Origin: an uncultured Bacteroidota bacterium
GTDB lineage: Bacteria; Bacteroidota; Bacteroidia; Flavobacteriales; Flavobacteriaceae
Reading direction: 5' to 3'
DNA length: 64,000 nucleotides
NCBI GenBank assembly: GCA_902619855.1
Contig: CACNGE010000002.1
Coordinates: forward strand, 1-64,000
Shown here: one piece after another, positions 39,541-54,500 of the stretch
Position numbering within the stretch: position 1 is the first letter of the stretch
Layout: the number at the start of each line of letters is the position of its first letter
Made by a program: the position numbers and the translations under genes
Notes under the pieces: generated by a model
What the model saw: only the letters and a program-made list of their open reading frames with translations
Database searches by the model: none
What the model was told of the DNA's origin: nothing

Positions 39541-42500
39541 TCAATTAAAAATACTGTTCCTGTGCGTGTTACCAATTCCTCATTGATTCTTGTACCTATA
39601 ATTTTATATATATAGAAATTGGATGATGGGTCCGAGTTTTCTCCATCCCATCCCATGATTTCAATCGTGCCATTTGGAGATAAGTTGTCTTCAGAGACAA
39701 ACTCTTGATAAATCAATATTCCTTGATTATTATATATATAAAATTCAACTGCTTTAAGCCCAGTAAATACTGGTCCTATAATTTCGTTAATGTTATCTCC
39801 GTTAGGACTAAATGCGTTTGGCATCAAAATCGTGTAACCTTTACCGATTATGATTTCTTTAGTTGATGAAGTATAACAGCCTGAGGCATTATAGACATAT
39901 ACAGTAACCGTGTAAGTACCATCTGCAAAATATTGATGGGATACTCTCTCACCAGCAGCTATAGGTGATGCGTCTCCAAAATCCCATTCGACTCGATAGT
40001 AGCTTGTATTACCAGCAAGTGTAAATAACACATTACTTCGTTCACTTATAGTACCATATTTCTCTAGTTCTGGACTAGAGTAATTTATGATTGGAGTGAT
40101 AACATTAGTATCCAACAGATCTTGGGCAACCACAACCCCACAACCAGTAGCATTTCGAATTTCAAAAGAGCCATTACTGTTCGGGTTCTGGATTAGCACA
40201 CGATAAGTGTTGATAGCAAATTCGGCAGCAATAATTTCAACATCGGTGCTAGGGACACGAACACCATCATATATAAAGTAAATATCACCAGCACTTTGGT
40301 TCACATCAATATCAATGTAACCACCACTCAGCGAGCAATAAGTGTCATCTACACGTACTGAACCATATAAAATTTGATCCTTGGGCAACTCAAAAATCCT
40401 TTCCTCGATACACATATCAGGATTATTTCGAAGACTCTCTAAGTCATTCGATTCTATATCATTTAAGTCAGGTCCCTCAACTACGGTTAAACGATAAATA
40501 CCTTCATCGAGACCGGATGCAAGACTGCTTCCTTTAAGTCTATCGATTCTGGTCCAGGTACCTGCTGAGCAAGATGAAGTACCTCCAGATATCGTAACAG
40601 GAGCAATTGGTTGAGTACTTGGATCGAGGTCATGATCTAAAGTAGCCTCGGCACTAACTGTGTTTGGAATAGCACAAATTTGGTAAATTCCATTCGCTGA
40701 AAACTCCCCTCTAATAATATTGTTTTTAACATCTAACCCATCGCAACTTTGATATCTAACTATTCCAAATGAGTAATTTGTATCATTATCTGCGTCATCA
40801 ATAATACCATTAGCATTATCATCAGTACCAGGTTCGTCAAGAATCCCATCATTATTTTTGTCAGCATCAATTATATCAAAAATTCCATCATTGTCATTAT
40901 CACGTAATCTTATAGTGTATGTGGTACAACTCTGATTTTCTTGTAATACTTCCCAAATGAAATTTCTATAGAAATTATCATTTCCTCCATTTACTGTTAC
41001 TGATATTAAACCATCTTCGGAGCCAGTGCATGTAACAGGCCTGATTTCATTCTCAATAATATTGATTGGTTCAGGTTCAGTAATTGTGTAAGTTTGCGTT
41101 ATTGAGCAACCTCTTGCCCCTTGTGCTTCGACCTCAACAATATAAGTCCCTTTGGATAAATTTTTGATATGATTGTTTTGCGTGGTGTTAACGTAATTGT
41201 TTGGACCATTCCAGACATAGTTGTAAACTGTTGTCGATGACCCACCTTCTAAATTAACCAAAATTTCTCCATCATTACTGTCATAACAGGTGATGTTTTT
41301 TACAAAAGATGCGCCACTTGGGTTACCTACGTCTAGTGGGTTTTGGACCTCAATAGCTGGCTTAATGTCAAAACTGGGTTCAACATTGATATTAATAATA
41401 ATCTCTTGAGACTGACATCCATTTGTATTGGTTCCAACTACTGTAATAGTACGATTGGGGTTACCTAACTGCAAATCATCAACCTGACCTCTAATTTTTA
41501 ATACTCCAGGAGTTGCATTATCCGTGTACAATCCAGCTGGCATTCCACTTACAGATGGGGGTAAACTATTTTCGTACCCAATATTTATTGGTAGAATATC
41601 TTCTCCAACACAAACAGTCTGGTTTTGTGACAAACTTGTGCTAAGTAAGCTTAATTCTGCATTCGCCTTTACAGTAATTGATCCTGATTGCTCCTGCTGA
41701 TTACAGCCATTGCTGTTCAGTGCTTTAATAGTATAATCAAATGTAGTGTCTGTAAGGACAGCTATATTTGGTGTACCAGTAATATCCAACCTAGAAATTT
41801 TGTCAGGATCGATTAGATCATAGACCTTTTCAATTTCTAATCCTGAAGGCAAACCATTCCAAATCACATCAACTGCTCCACCTGCAAAAGAATAAGTAAT
41901 ATCTTCAATAGCAAACCCTTGACAAACATCCTGAATTCTAGTTTGAGCTGGAGATTCCAAATTAACTTCGGCATCAGGCTCAATAGATATGGTAACAGTT
42001 TGAGGGTCAGGTGTACAACTATTGCCAATTGATTCAACAACAAACGTTTTGATGGTCAGCTCGTCGACATCTGTTGATATTGGTATACCACTAATTAATA
42101 ATTCGTCTCCGTTAATTATCCAATCAAGACCTGGAGGTATATTTACAGGACTGGCTGAAACAGCACCTTCGCTAAATTTGAACGTAATTGGTTCAATAGC
42201 TTCCCCTTCACATATAGTTTGGTTATTTGATCCTTGTGTTCTAACCAGCTTATGCCCTTTTTGTACACTTAAACTACCTGTTATCTCAATTGACTCGCAT
42301 CCCTTTGATTGATTGATTGATTTTATAGAATAGTTATATGTTTGATCATTAGCAAATCCGTCAACTGCTCCCTGTAATGTATAAATGCCATTTGCTGTAT
42401 CAGTTTCTTCCAAATAAACAGAACCAGGAGGGGAAATATTATTATCCCAGACAATTACAGGATTTGTGGCTCCATCAAATATTCTAAATTCTATTGGAGC

Positions 42501-45500
42501 AATTGAATCTCCCTCACAAATTCCTGTCTGAACACGTGACCCTGAGCTTATTTGAATACTCGGCTTTTTAATCATTCGGACTGATAAGGTATCAACTTTA
42601 GCATTACAACTATCAGAATTATTAATAGATTGAACAACAAACTCTAAATTTTCATCCTGTGTCAATAGCATCGTGGGAGAACCACTAATTGTAACGGTAT
42701 TGTTGTTGGAATCAGTATCAACTCTTAAGCCAGCGGGTAGACCAATAACTTGAGCAGATGTAGCACCTCCGCCCCACTGATATACAATTTGTTGTATATC
42801 TTCTCCCTCACATATTTCTTGTTCTGCTGGTCCAATATTTCGAGTTAGTTGATGACTGTTTTCAACAGTAATTGTTCCTTGAATAGAATCTGATTGACAA
42901 TTAGTTAAAGAGTTAAATGCTGTAAGGGTGTATGTGTATACTGTATCTTCGGTTACACCTGTTGGAGTTCCACTGAATCTGAATATTGGATTAGATGGAA
43001 TAGTAAAGTCAACAGGATCATCGATAATTCCCGAAGGATTTTTGTCCCATGATACGTTAACTTCATTAGCTCCATCTAAAAGTCCAAATTCGATATTTGG
43101 CAGAGATTCACCTTCGCATACTATATAGTTAAGTGCTGCATTAGCAAATCTTGGTTTTGGAGTTAAATTTATTTTAATTGTATCAATAACTTTTTCACAT
43201 AAACCGCCACTTCCAAGAGTTTGAATAGTGAACACTTTTTGTGTGTCAGCACTAATTTGAGAAGTTGGAGTCCCAGAAATAGTTATTGTTTTGTTTGATG
43301 AATCAATGAATGGAGTCAAACCAGATGGTAAAGTCGACGTTTGTACTGAACTTGCACCACCAGAATACTCATACACTATAGGGTTAATATCACTTCCTTC
43401 ACAAATGTCTTGTAGGTTTGATCCACTTATAAGATTTAATTCGTGTTTATTTTCAACATATACAGTCCCAAGAACTGGAACAGATTCACATTGTGATGTA
43501 ATATCTTTCATGATCAGTGAATAATCAAGAGACAAATTATCAGTAATATTATCAATCGTCCCCTTAATTCTCCAAACATTATTAGTATCAGGTTCTACAA
43601 TTAAATTATTTCCAACAAGGTTTTGACTCCACGATATAATTGGCTGAACATTTGAGGAAGCTTCAAACTCAATTTCAATATATTCCCCTTCACATTTGCT
43701 AGCAGTAGCAGATGGAGATGTTCGCACAAGTGTCGGAAGTGGGGTAACTTTAAATTCCCCAGACTCTGATTCTTGTACCAAATTTCCGCTAGTGTCTGTA
43801 CATCCGTTAGGGGTAGTAGTTAATATGGTGAAACTCACAATATTTTGATTTATCGTTCCGTCTCCATTTATATCAATTGCACTTGCGGATCCATCAATAG
43901 TGATAACTGATCCAGAGTCATTAACACTAATTCCAGAGGGTTTTTGATTATTTGTAACTGTAGGGTTTCCAATTTCATATACACTCCAAGAAACATCAGC
44001 ATCTGCAATCCCAGGGGTATATCTATAGCTAATTGGTTGTAAATTTGAATTCCCGCATATTTCCTGATTTGCAGTTAATGGTGCAGACTCTAAAATAATA
44101 TCATAATTTTTATCTAAATAAATTGTACCTGTGAAAGTTTCTGTACATCCATACTCTGATTCTAAAACAATTTCGTAATTATATTCATTTTCACTATTTG
44201 AATTTGAAGGGGTACCCTCTAAAATATATACAGTTGGATCATCAGGGTGAGGTGTAGGTTGAGAGATTCCTATTGGAAGACCTGTTGCTACAGGGGCATT
44301 ATTTGTACCATCAACTTTGATGAAAATTGGTTTAAGTGGTATAGATTCGCAAAGTGCTTGATTTTTATTTCCAGTAAATTCTAGACTGCCACTAATGTCA
44401 AGTTGATTACCATATAAAGACAATGTTGGACTTTGTGATATAAAAAATGAGCCGCCTGGGTTTGTAGTCAATGCTGTGGTGCAAGCATTTGCCTGACTTG
44501 ATATATCAATTTCAAAAGAATAACTTCTACGTACATTTGGTCCAGAGCTAGGGGCTCCACTTATAATAAGCTTGGATTGATTGAAATCCCAGTAAGGTAC
44601 AAATCCTGGTGGATTAATCCCTGAAATATCAGCAGGTCCATCAGGTGCGCCTGAAATATCATAATCCTGAGTAGTGTATGTAATTGGAAGTGGAGCAGTA
44701 AGATTATCACTTAAGAAAAACGTGAAAGAAACATTTTCACCCTCACAGTAAATTTCATTATTTAAATTCAAGTTACTTGGCTCAACTGGTGATGGGGCAT
44801 CGACAATAATTGATCCTGATTGTGGTAGGCCCTCACAACCACTTGAGTCAATTGGGATTATTGTATATGTAAATGTAGAGCTAGCTTCACCTGGTTGAAC
44901 AACAGGACTTCCTGAGATTACAAAAGGATTAGCATTTTGATTGTAATCAATACCTATTGGTTTTGCTCCAGTTGACCATGAAATCATCACTGAAACTCCA
45001 GTATTGTCATACTCAATAGGTATAATATCATCGCCACTACATATAGGTCCTTGGTTCTCACTAGAACTAACAGAACTTAATGAAAGAGTAGGAGGCGCTC
45101 TAAGTGTTAGAGAACCTTGAGCTAAAATATCTGTTGTGAAACAACTCTCAGTATCAGCATACTTTATTTGGTAGGTATAAATACCCGCTTGAGTGGCATC
45201 AGTATATTTACCTGAAGTTGTTACCACGTTAGAAAGTTGATCAAATGAAAAATTACTAATTGGCAGATTTAAAGCTGATATCTCGTTAGCTCCATCAAAA
45301 AATGTTATTTCAAGCTCTGATTGTAGGTTTTTAGCTCCTCCATCTAGTAAATAAACAATATCTACTATATCATCACCCAAACACAATTCTTGCGCTTCAG
45401 TACTTGTCGCAGAGTCAAGCGTTAGTAATGGTTCAGAGTATATTTCAATGTCTTTATTTAGGGTAATGACTTGACCCGAGCAACCATTAGTGGCAGTGAC

Positions 45501-48500
45501 TGTAATCGACTCGTCAACATTTTGTGTATAGTTTTCAAAAGACACGTGAATTGTCTTTCCATCACCAATGGTGTCAACTAAGGTAGCATTACTAGGGATT
45601 GTCCAGTTGTATGTAATCGCATTATCCAAGTTAGTTATAGAAAATTCCTCAAAAGCTGCATCTGTACAAATCGGATTATCACCTCCTGAAATTGATGCCC
45701 CTGAATTAATCAAATCACTTGCTACAATCAATTCTTTTGTTAATATAACAGTACGAGGGTTACAGTTAAAATTGTAAACTCCATTTCTTCCATCAGGCAT
45801 GGTGTAACTTACAGCAGGTAAGGACTTTAATGTAACATGAAGCTCAAGAGTTACGTTTGAATCAGTTGTGCTTGGAACGTATACTGCTCCCAGTAATGAA
45901 GTTGGATTTGTAATATCCCCATTAGCTCCAGCACCCTTTTTCCATTCAATACTTTCAATATCGCTTCCATCAATATCTAAAAATACATCATTGTTAATAT
46001 TAATTGGGAACGATTCACCAGAACAAATACTACCCAGCTCACCAGCAGATGAATTGGATTCATTAACTCCTTCACTAATGGTAATAGTTACATCATCCAC
46101 TCCACTTACACTACACTGTCCCGAACCTGATGAAGTGATTCTAAGCGTTACCGATCCATCAGAAATATCTTCTGGCTGTAATGTATATCTGACATCAGCA
46201 TCACCAATTTCTGTAATCCCTGTAGTTGTTTCCGTTCCGTCTAAATTGACTTTAACCCAAGAACTTGAATTAAAACGACTTGACCAACCATTGATATCAA
46301 TGACCCCACCATTGTAAGTCGAACAAAACTCGAAGTCTGGTCCTGCATAAACATCAACAATTGGGTCAATTTGAACAAGAACATAATCGTCGTCATTTCC
46401 ACAGACATTACTTGCTCCGGTAGACTCCAAAATCAATTTGACTTCGCCATTAGCAATATCTTGAGGACCAGGAGTATATATTGGAAGCAAACTATTTGGA
46501 TAATCAAACGACCCATCAGCAGGAACATCTGGTCCACCTGTAACTCTGCGAACAGCTCGCCAAACAACATTATTAATGGATATACCCGAAATCTGAGCAC
46601 CAGAAACTTGAAAGTCCTCTCCCTCGCATATTGACCCTGGGCTTCCAGCATCAATGATAACCTCGTCGACAAAACGAATTTCAAAGATTTTAGTGTCGAT
46701 GAAGTTAGGGCAATCACCTTGTCCATTAACGGTGAGTTGAAGAAATACCGAATTGTCGAAGTCATTTCCAGCAGGAATATAAATTGGGGTATTTGTAGTT
46801 TCTGTTCCAGGCTGAATTTCTCCCTGCCCCTTGTAACTATTTACAGGGTCAGGATACCTAACAATTGTCCACAATATATCGTCTGGACTTAGTGGATCTA
46901 CAGATAACTTACCTGCATTAATATAGTTTACCCCTGTAATTTGAACTTGTGGATCTGATTCACAAACAGAAAACAAAGTGTTATTTGTAGTAATCACTGG
47001 GCGTTTAATCAAATCTAAAACAATTGACTTATCTACTGGATCACAGTCACCTTCGTTGCTTACAGTAATAGTTAATGTAACTTTTCCATTGTTAAAATCT
47101 GTTTCTGTTGGAAAATAACTTGCAGGTTGAGTAATATCCCCATTATTCAAGAAATATCCAGAACCTATATAACCATCAATTGTGTTAGGGGATATAGTCC
47201 AATTTGATGTCGTTACATTTTCATAAACAACACCATCTAAAAGAATAGAATCTTCACCTTCACAAATTTCAAGATTTTCTGTCAATGTCACTCCCTCAAT
47301 CTGATAGTCAACACTTGCAGGCTGCGAAAATTCTACTTCAAATTTATCTTCTACTGTTTTTGCGCTACATCCTCCTTCCCCATATACAATTACAGTTAGG
47401 GTAACAATACGATTGAAATCTGAGCCTTCTGGTTTGTATATTGGTTTTAAAATATTGCTGTTTACAAAATCGCCCTCTCCGTCGTGTGACCACTCGACTT
47501 GTGAATAATTGAATGCTTTAATTTCGCTTGAAAGCAAACTCAAATCTAGATCTTGTAAAGCACAATGCTCATAATTATCAAACGGAATATCAACAGTTGG
47601 TGATTTGTTAATCGTAAATCGAATTTCATCGCTTGCTTCTGAACAACCATCTTTTCCAACAGCACTCAGGGTAAGAATAATTGGATCAGCAGCAGAGTCG
47701 CGACTCAAATCAGAGACTGAAGGAATATAGGTTCGGTTGAGGGGATCTCCCTCAAAAGTACCTGATCCTGTAGTGCTCCATGCAAAACTGACTTCATTCG
47801 AAACAATCGCATTTTCAAGAATAATGACTGGACTGTCATCACATACAAAAATCTCTTCAGGACCTGCATCAACTATTGGAGCAAGATTAAATTCAATATT
47901 GACGACATCAATAGCATTTTGGGGACAATTAACTCCAATTGGTTCAGCTGTAACAATCACATCTACAGAACCACTTTCTTTGTCCTCATTTGTTGGTTGG
48001 AAATAAATATTAAATACTTCGCCCTCATCACCATTTAAGTTTAATTCAGAACTTTCAATTGTAAGATCAATGTCAGTATAGAACGTCCCTGCAGCATTAA
48101 TAGTACTGAACGAAACTTTTGAACTATTACTAGTTGTTCCTTGGATTAAGACATAATCATCATCATTACAAGCAAACATTTGACCTGACAAGGGTTCTAA
48201 ACTAACACTGGGCTCATCTACAATTCTTAGGGTATAGTCAATGAACGATGAGAATGTACATTCACCAACAGCGTCATAGGTGAGGGTAATAATCACATCA
48301 CCAGTTTCATTGGCCGCAGGAATATATGTTGGTGTTAAACTTGTTTTAGTGCTTTTTTCTAAAATACCATTCCCAGACTTAACATACCACAATACATTCT
48401 GATAGTAATCTACTTCTGGATTTGGACTTGTGTTTAAAGTATATGAGTTGTCACCCTTACAAACTTCCTCGGAAGTGTTAATTTCCATATATGGCTTTGG

Positions 48501-51500
48501 GTTAATGTTGAGCAAAACATCTTTTATAATTTGATTAGTACCACAATTGGAGGAAACAATAGCTCTAAGGGTAACCTGTGCACCATCATTTGGAATTTGA
48601 TCACTTTTAATTTCAACTGTTGGCTCTAAGCTATTTTCAGTTCCAGAAATTATAAGAGCATATGGGTTATTCACTGCGGGAACTGTTACCCATTCAATGT
48701 TTTCTGGATAATTTGTTGTAGTTCCAGGAATAGTAAATAAAGTAGGCTTGAGCTCATTAGCCACTGGATCAAAGTAAACCTCACATACCTCATGAACAGG
48801 TATTACATCTAACGTTGGGTTGGACTCGATTAGAACAGTAATTTCCTTGAAAAACTGCTCATCAGTTATACTAGAGCAAGCACCGGTAGGATCAACCTCT
48901 AAACGAAGTACCACAGATCCTGTATCAATATCGTTTTGTGATGGCTCATAAATAGGGTTGAGAATGTTGCTGGTAGAGTTTCCATTAAATGTTCCTCCAG
49001 TAGATGGACTGGTCCATCTATAATTTTGACCATTTAAAACATTTGGATAAATAAATGAAAGATCTATGGATTGTCCTTCACAAAATGTTATTTCTGTAAT
49101 ATCACTTTCTAATCCATCAATCAAGCCATTACCATTTTGATCTCCAAAGAGGATTACTGGTTTTTGATCAAACTGTGCAACCATGAAGTCGGACACTTCA
49201 CCACAAGAGTTTTCTGAAACAGCTGTTAATTCTATTACAATTCCCCCTCGACTGATGGCATCTTGGTAAACACCATCTGAAGCTGGAGTAAATACAGTAC
49301 TGTAATCCCCTGTGGTGGTGAAAATCCCTGAGGCTGTCTCAGGAGTGGTTAAATAAGTGTCGTTAAAGTAAGCTGCCCATTGAATACTATCTTCATTTGT
49401 GACCGTCCCTGCTACAACAATGTCATCACCAACACAAAGGGTCTGGTTTGGTCCAGCATCTGCTGTTGGGTTTGGTGTTACTGTCAATGTTAACGTATCA
49501 GATGTTATTCGGTCACAACCTCCTACAACAGTTGTATCTTCAGGATTGGTCACCGTAAGCGTTAAGTCCACAACTGTATCAGCAGGGTCAGGAAGATAAG
49601 TAACATTGTTGGTTGGGTCATTTGGATCATAGTCAATGATTCCTAAACCATTAGTAGTCCATACATAAGTGGACTTTCTTTGAGGACCAAGTTGATCTTG
49701 GTCATAGGTGTAATCCTTTACCACAGTAATTAGATGGGCTTGACCTAAACAAATCACAGCATCGTCAGACCCTGACCCATCGAGACTTGCACTAATATCC
49801 ACTTGTGGATCTGCAATCAAGTCAACTACAATTTGCCTTGTTGTCGGACCACAGATATCAATTGGATCGGGCTGAACTGTGAGCTCTAGCGTCACATCAC
49901 CTCTTCTCCAATCTGCATTAGATGGCTCATAAGTGACTTCTAAATTCGTTGAGTTTGTTAATACTCCAGAACCAGGAGAAAGAACGCTCCACTGTACATT
50001 GGAGTAGTTATTGGCAGTTGCAGTAACTGTAAACGAATCCCCTTCATCTTGACAGAATTCAAATGGATCTTGAACATTGACTTCTATTTCTGGATAATAA
50101 ATTAAACGTTTTGTAAAAGTGACTGGGGTCAAGCAAGGATCTACAGGGGTTACTGTCAAATAAAATTCTAGAGTTCCCGTGTCTAGGTTATTGCTGTCAG
50201 GTGTATATTTTAGGATTCCAGTAGAATCACTTGTGGTGTTTGTTAAGGTTCCATTGCCGTCAGTTGTTGACCAAACATAGCTCTCATAATTAACAACAGA
50301 TATTTCGGCAAACTCATAAATTTCACCAACACAGAGTTCAATGTCTCCTAGCGGGTCTTCGACAACTGGTTTTTTGGTGATTGGAATTGTAATTTGTTCT
50401 GTTTTAGACCCACAAACGCCATTCCCACCCGCAGTCAGTGTTAAAGTGACAAATCCGTTTGTATAATCATCAGAACCAAGCTCATATGTGGTATTCCCAA
50501 CAGTCGAGGAACTGCCACCTGAATTTTGGAAAATACCATTAGTTGAAGTACTCCATTCTAGTCCGTTACCATTAATAACTGTGCCAATTAAATCGATTGT
50601 CGTGCCATCCTCACAAATAGAGTAAGGCCCGCCAACATTGACTGTTGGTTCTTCCGTAAATGTCAATGTCATTGCATCTGTAATAGCAGTTGCACAAGGC
50701 GACTCGGGATAAGCAGTTAAGGTGATAATAACTTGTCCATTAGTATAATCATCAGAACTTGGGTAATAAATGGTGCTATAACTATTTGATGGATCACCTA
50801 AATCATTGACATTATTTATTGCATCTAATACATTATTTGAAAAGAATCCTGATCCTCCTGTGCTCCACTTTATGCCTGTTGTTGAAGCTGCTGAAGGCGC
50901 AAAGTTTGCCAATACATCTGGTGTGAGCTCAAAACCAATGACTGGGTCAAAAGGTGTTGCTGGGTGACATACCTCAAGTGACGTTGGTAAATCTACAATA
51001 GGGACATCTACAATTTGAATCGTTTTTTGTTCTTGAATCTGATCGCAAACTCCGTTACCATTAACTGTAAGCACTAACGTAAATTCTCCGGCGTCGATCT
51101 CGTCCTGGCTTGGTCTATATGATGGCTGTAGTGAATTTTGATTAAACCATTCTCCATCTGCACTTGTTGCAGAAGTCCACGCATAGCTTTCATAGTGAGA
51201 AAGATCAGCAACTTCCGTAGTATATAAGTCATTTTCGCCTGCACATACGGATGCTGTACCCCACAAGGTGTCTGCATTGTTAACTTTAGGAGCGGGGGTA
51301 AGTGTTAGAGTAAAGCTTTTTAGAGTATCTGCAGTACAAGGAGTTATTGCATATGCAGTCATTGTGAGCGTAACAACTTGGTTTTCGTTAAGCTCTGTTG
51401 ATGTAAAAGGTTCTGGTGTATAAAGAGGATTTAAAATGGTAGCATTACTAAAGGTACCCACAAGATTGCCATTTTCATCTCTTGCTTGCCATTCTACACG

Positions 51501-54500
51501 ATCAACAAAAGCATTAGTCGTGACTCCAGAAATTGTGACTCTTTCATCAAAACAAATTTCATCATCAGCTGGGAAAGTATTAGCTGTAATCTCTGGTAAT
51601 CCAACGACATCAACATCGATCGTTTTTATAATGTTTTGTGTTGCGCATGGGTCATTGCTGCTCAGGGTTGCAGTGATCGTTGCTATTCCTGTTCTGTTTG
51701 GTTCAAAAGTAGGAGTCAAGGTATTTCCGCCCTGGGTAATTACACCATCTGCAGGGTTAACTGACCATAATATATTGTAATCCCCTGCGAGAAGATTTGT
51801 TGTTGCCTCCAGATTGATTGTACTATTAATGCATACAGAAGAAGGTGAGCTTAACAGATCAAGGGATGGTTCTGGAAGAATCGTCAAATCAAAATCGAAT
51901 GTGTCAACGGCACAACCGCCTTGGCCAACAGCAGTAACGCGCATGGTAACACTGCCATTTGCTTTGTCTCCATCTCCAGGAGTATAGGTTGGGGTTTGCT
52001 CGTCTGTGTCATCAGAGAAAGTGCCATCTCCCCCAATTGTTTCCCAGTTATAGGACACCACATTTTGCCCAACAACTTGTGCAGCATCAAATGTGTAAGA
52101 TTCCGAACCGCAAAACGAAGACGGATATTCTTCAACGCCATCTGCATTTGTGTCCCCAACAAGAACCTCTACAGTTGGTGGTGGGCTATATGTGATTCTA
52201 AAGCTATCAACAACATCTGGCTTTCCTGTACAATTACCTTCAGGAGTAGCAGTAAGGGTCAGCACGACATATCCTCGAACATAATCTTGGTCATTAGGTG
52301 TATAGGTAACATTTTCGGAAGAGTTGTTGGGAGTAAAACTACCAAACCCGTCGTGAGACCACTGAAAATTGGTAGTGAAATCAACATCAGCAGATTGTGT
52401 AGTGTGGATCTCCCCTTGACACAAAGTAATGTCGTCACCTGCGTAAACAACTGGTAAAGGCTCAATGGTAAGCACAAAACTTCTCACAACTGGATCTAAG
52501 CCAGTACAAACATTTGGGTTTGCAGGAGTGATGCTCATTGTTAAAGTTACATCTCCTGTTTCACTTGTAGTTGGTGTATAAGTTGGAGTAAGAGTGTCTG
52601 AATTTGTCAAGACCCCTGCTCCATCATGTGTCCATTGAATAGTGTATGATGGAATATTTTGAATCTGAACCTGATCATTAAAAATTGTAAATGTGTCGTT
52701 TTGACAAATTTCCTGGTTTGAAGGAATAAGTATGACAGGCTCCTTTTGAATGTTAACGCGGACTGTGTCTGTTGCTACCCCGCAGCACAGGCCAGAAGTT
52801 TGATCACAAGTACTGTGATTTGTTGGGTACACTGTCAATTGAAGAGTAACAAAACCTTGTGTTACTGCGTCAGCAGCAGGTATAAGTTCAGGCGAAAGGG
52901 TGTTGGCGTTATTGATTGTGCCAAATGTTGATCCATCAACAATTGTCCATTCGAGTTGGCTATAGTTAGTCGCAGGTTCAGCAACAGTATTTTCAACATC
53001 AATCACTCCTCCTGTCTCACAAATTGTGGTATCAGGCCCTGCTTCTGCTGTTGGCTGAGCTATAAATGTAATGGTTTGACTATCTTGAACGGTTGTAGAA
53101 GAACAAGCATTTTTTCCATTCACACTTACAGTTATTGTAACATTTCCTGTAGATAAATCGTTAGTACCTGGGAAATACGTTGGTGTATCATCGGTTGATG
53201 TATTTTGATCTGAACCATTAAATGTACCGTCGCCCGATGTTGTCCAGAAATAACTAGATTCATCTACAAATCCATTGACATTGGCTGATAAGCTTGGTGT
53301 TAGGTTGCCGCAGATTTCAAAATCAGCAGGTAATGAGATTTCAGGTTTTGGTTCGAAGAATAGTTCTACAGAGTCTTGAATCTCAACTTCACAAGTTCCA
53401 GTTGAAACCAATTTAAATGTAAGCTGCACCCCAACAGAATTATTGTCTACTTTCCGCTTAAGTCTATCATTAGGGCCTGGAATATATAGCGGGTCCGTTT
53501 CTGTATTGCTAGGCGAAAATTCTCCATCACCAGAAGTTGACCATACATAACTTACTCCAGAAGTTACTCTAGGGTCAACTGTATATGAACCTACTGTTTG
53601 ATAATTTACCTCATCCTCACACAAAATGACTTCGTCTGGACCTGCATCAACCTCAGGAAGATCAAGGAAATAAACTGTAATATTTTTGGTAGCGGAGGCA
53701 GAACAGCTTGCTTGTGTTGCAACTAGAGTTAAAACTACTGACTTGCGATCGATATCAAAGCTCGATGGTGTGTAGGTTGCGGAAAGACCCGAACCTGAAA
53801 ACGTACCAGCTGCCACACCAGAGGAAGATGTCCATACATAGCTAAACTGATTTTGATTGTCTAAACTTAAATATGACCCAATGTCAACCACTAATGGATT
53901 TGTTTTACAAAATTCTATTTCATTAGGTCCTTGAATACTGGGAACTGGTGTTATCTCAAGATTAATCGTATCAAAATATTCACCTGTATGGCAATCTGCA
54001 TTTGGTAATACATCTAGACGCAAATCGACATTACCCGCATTGATATCGCTATTTCCAGGAGTATAAGTTGGCCGCTCTAATGTACTTGTGGTGTTTCCTC
54101 CATCAAATGTTCCGTCTCCAAGGGTTGACCATACAAATCCACTACTATTTGTCGCAGCAATTGTAATTTCATTAACATCATAGGTAAAGTCATTTCCTTG
54201 GCAAATGACAGGATTTCCTGTTAATTGGACTGTTGGAGGTGGAGTAACCTGAACGTCAACTGACTCAACAATTTGTGCTCCACAATTCACGCCGTCTATG
54301 ATCTCAGGGTTAACTTGTAGAGTGAGTTGATAAGTCCCTGAAGCGTTAGAATCCGCTACCAATGTTGGAAACAGTGAGGTATCATTTTGTAAACTTAGGC
54401 CCGAGGCGTCGGGAATAACACCCCATTGTATACTTGCGCCTGCTGGTCGTACAATTGTTCCTATAATTGGTAAGGATTCACCAGCACATATTTCTATGTC

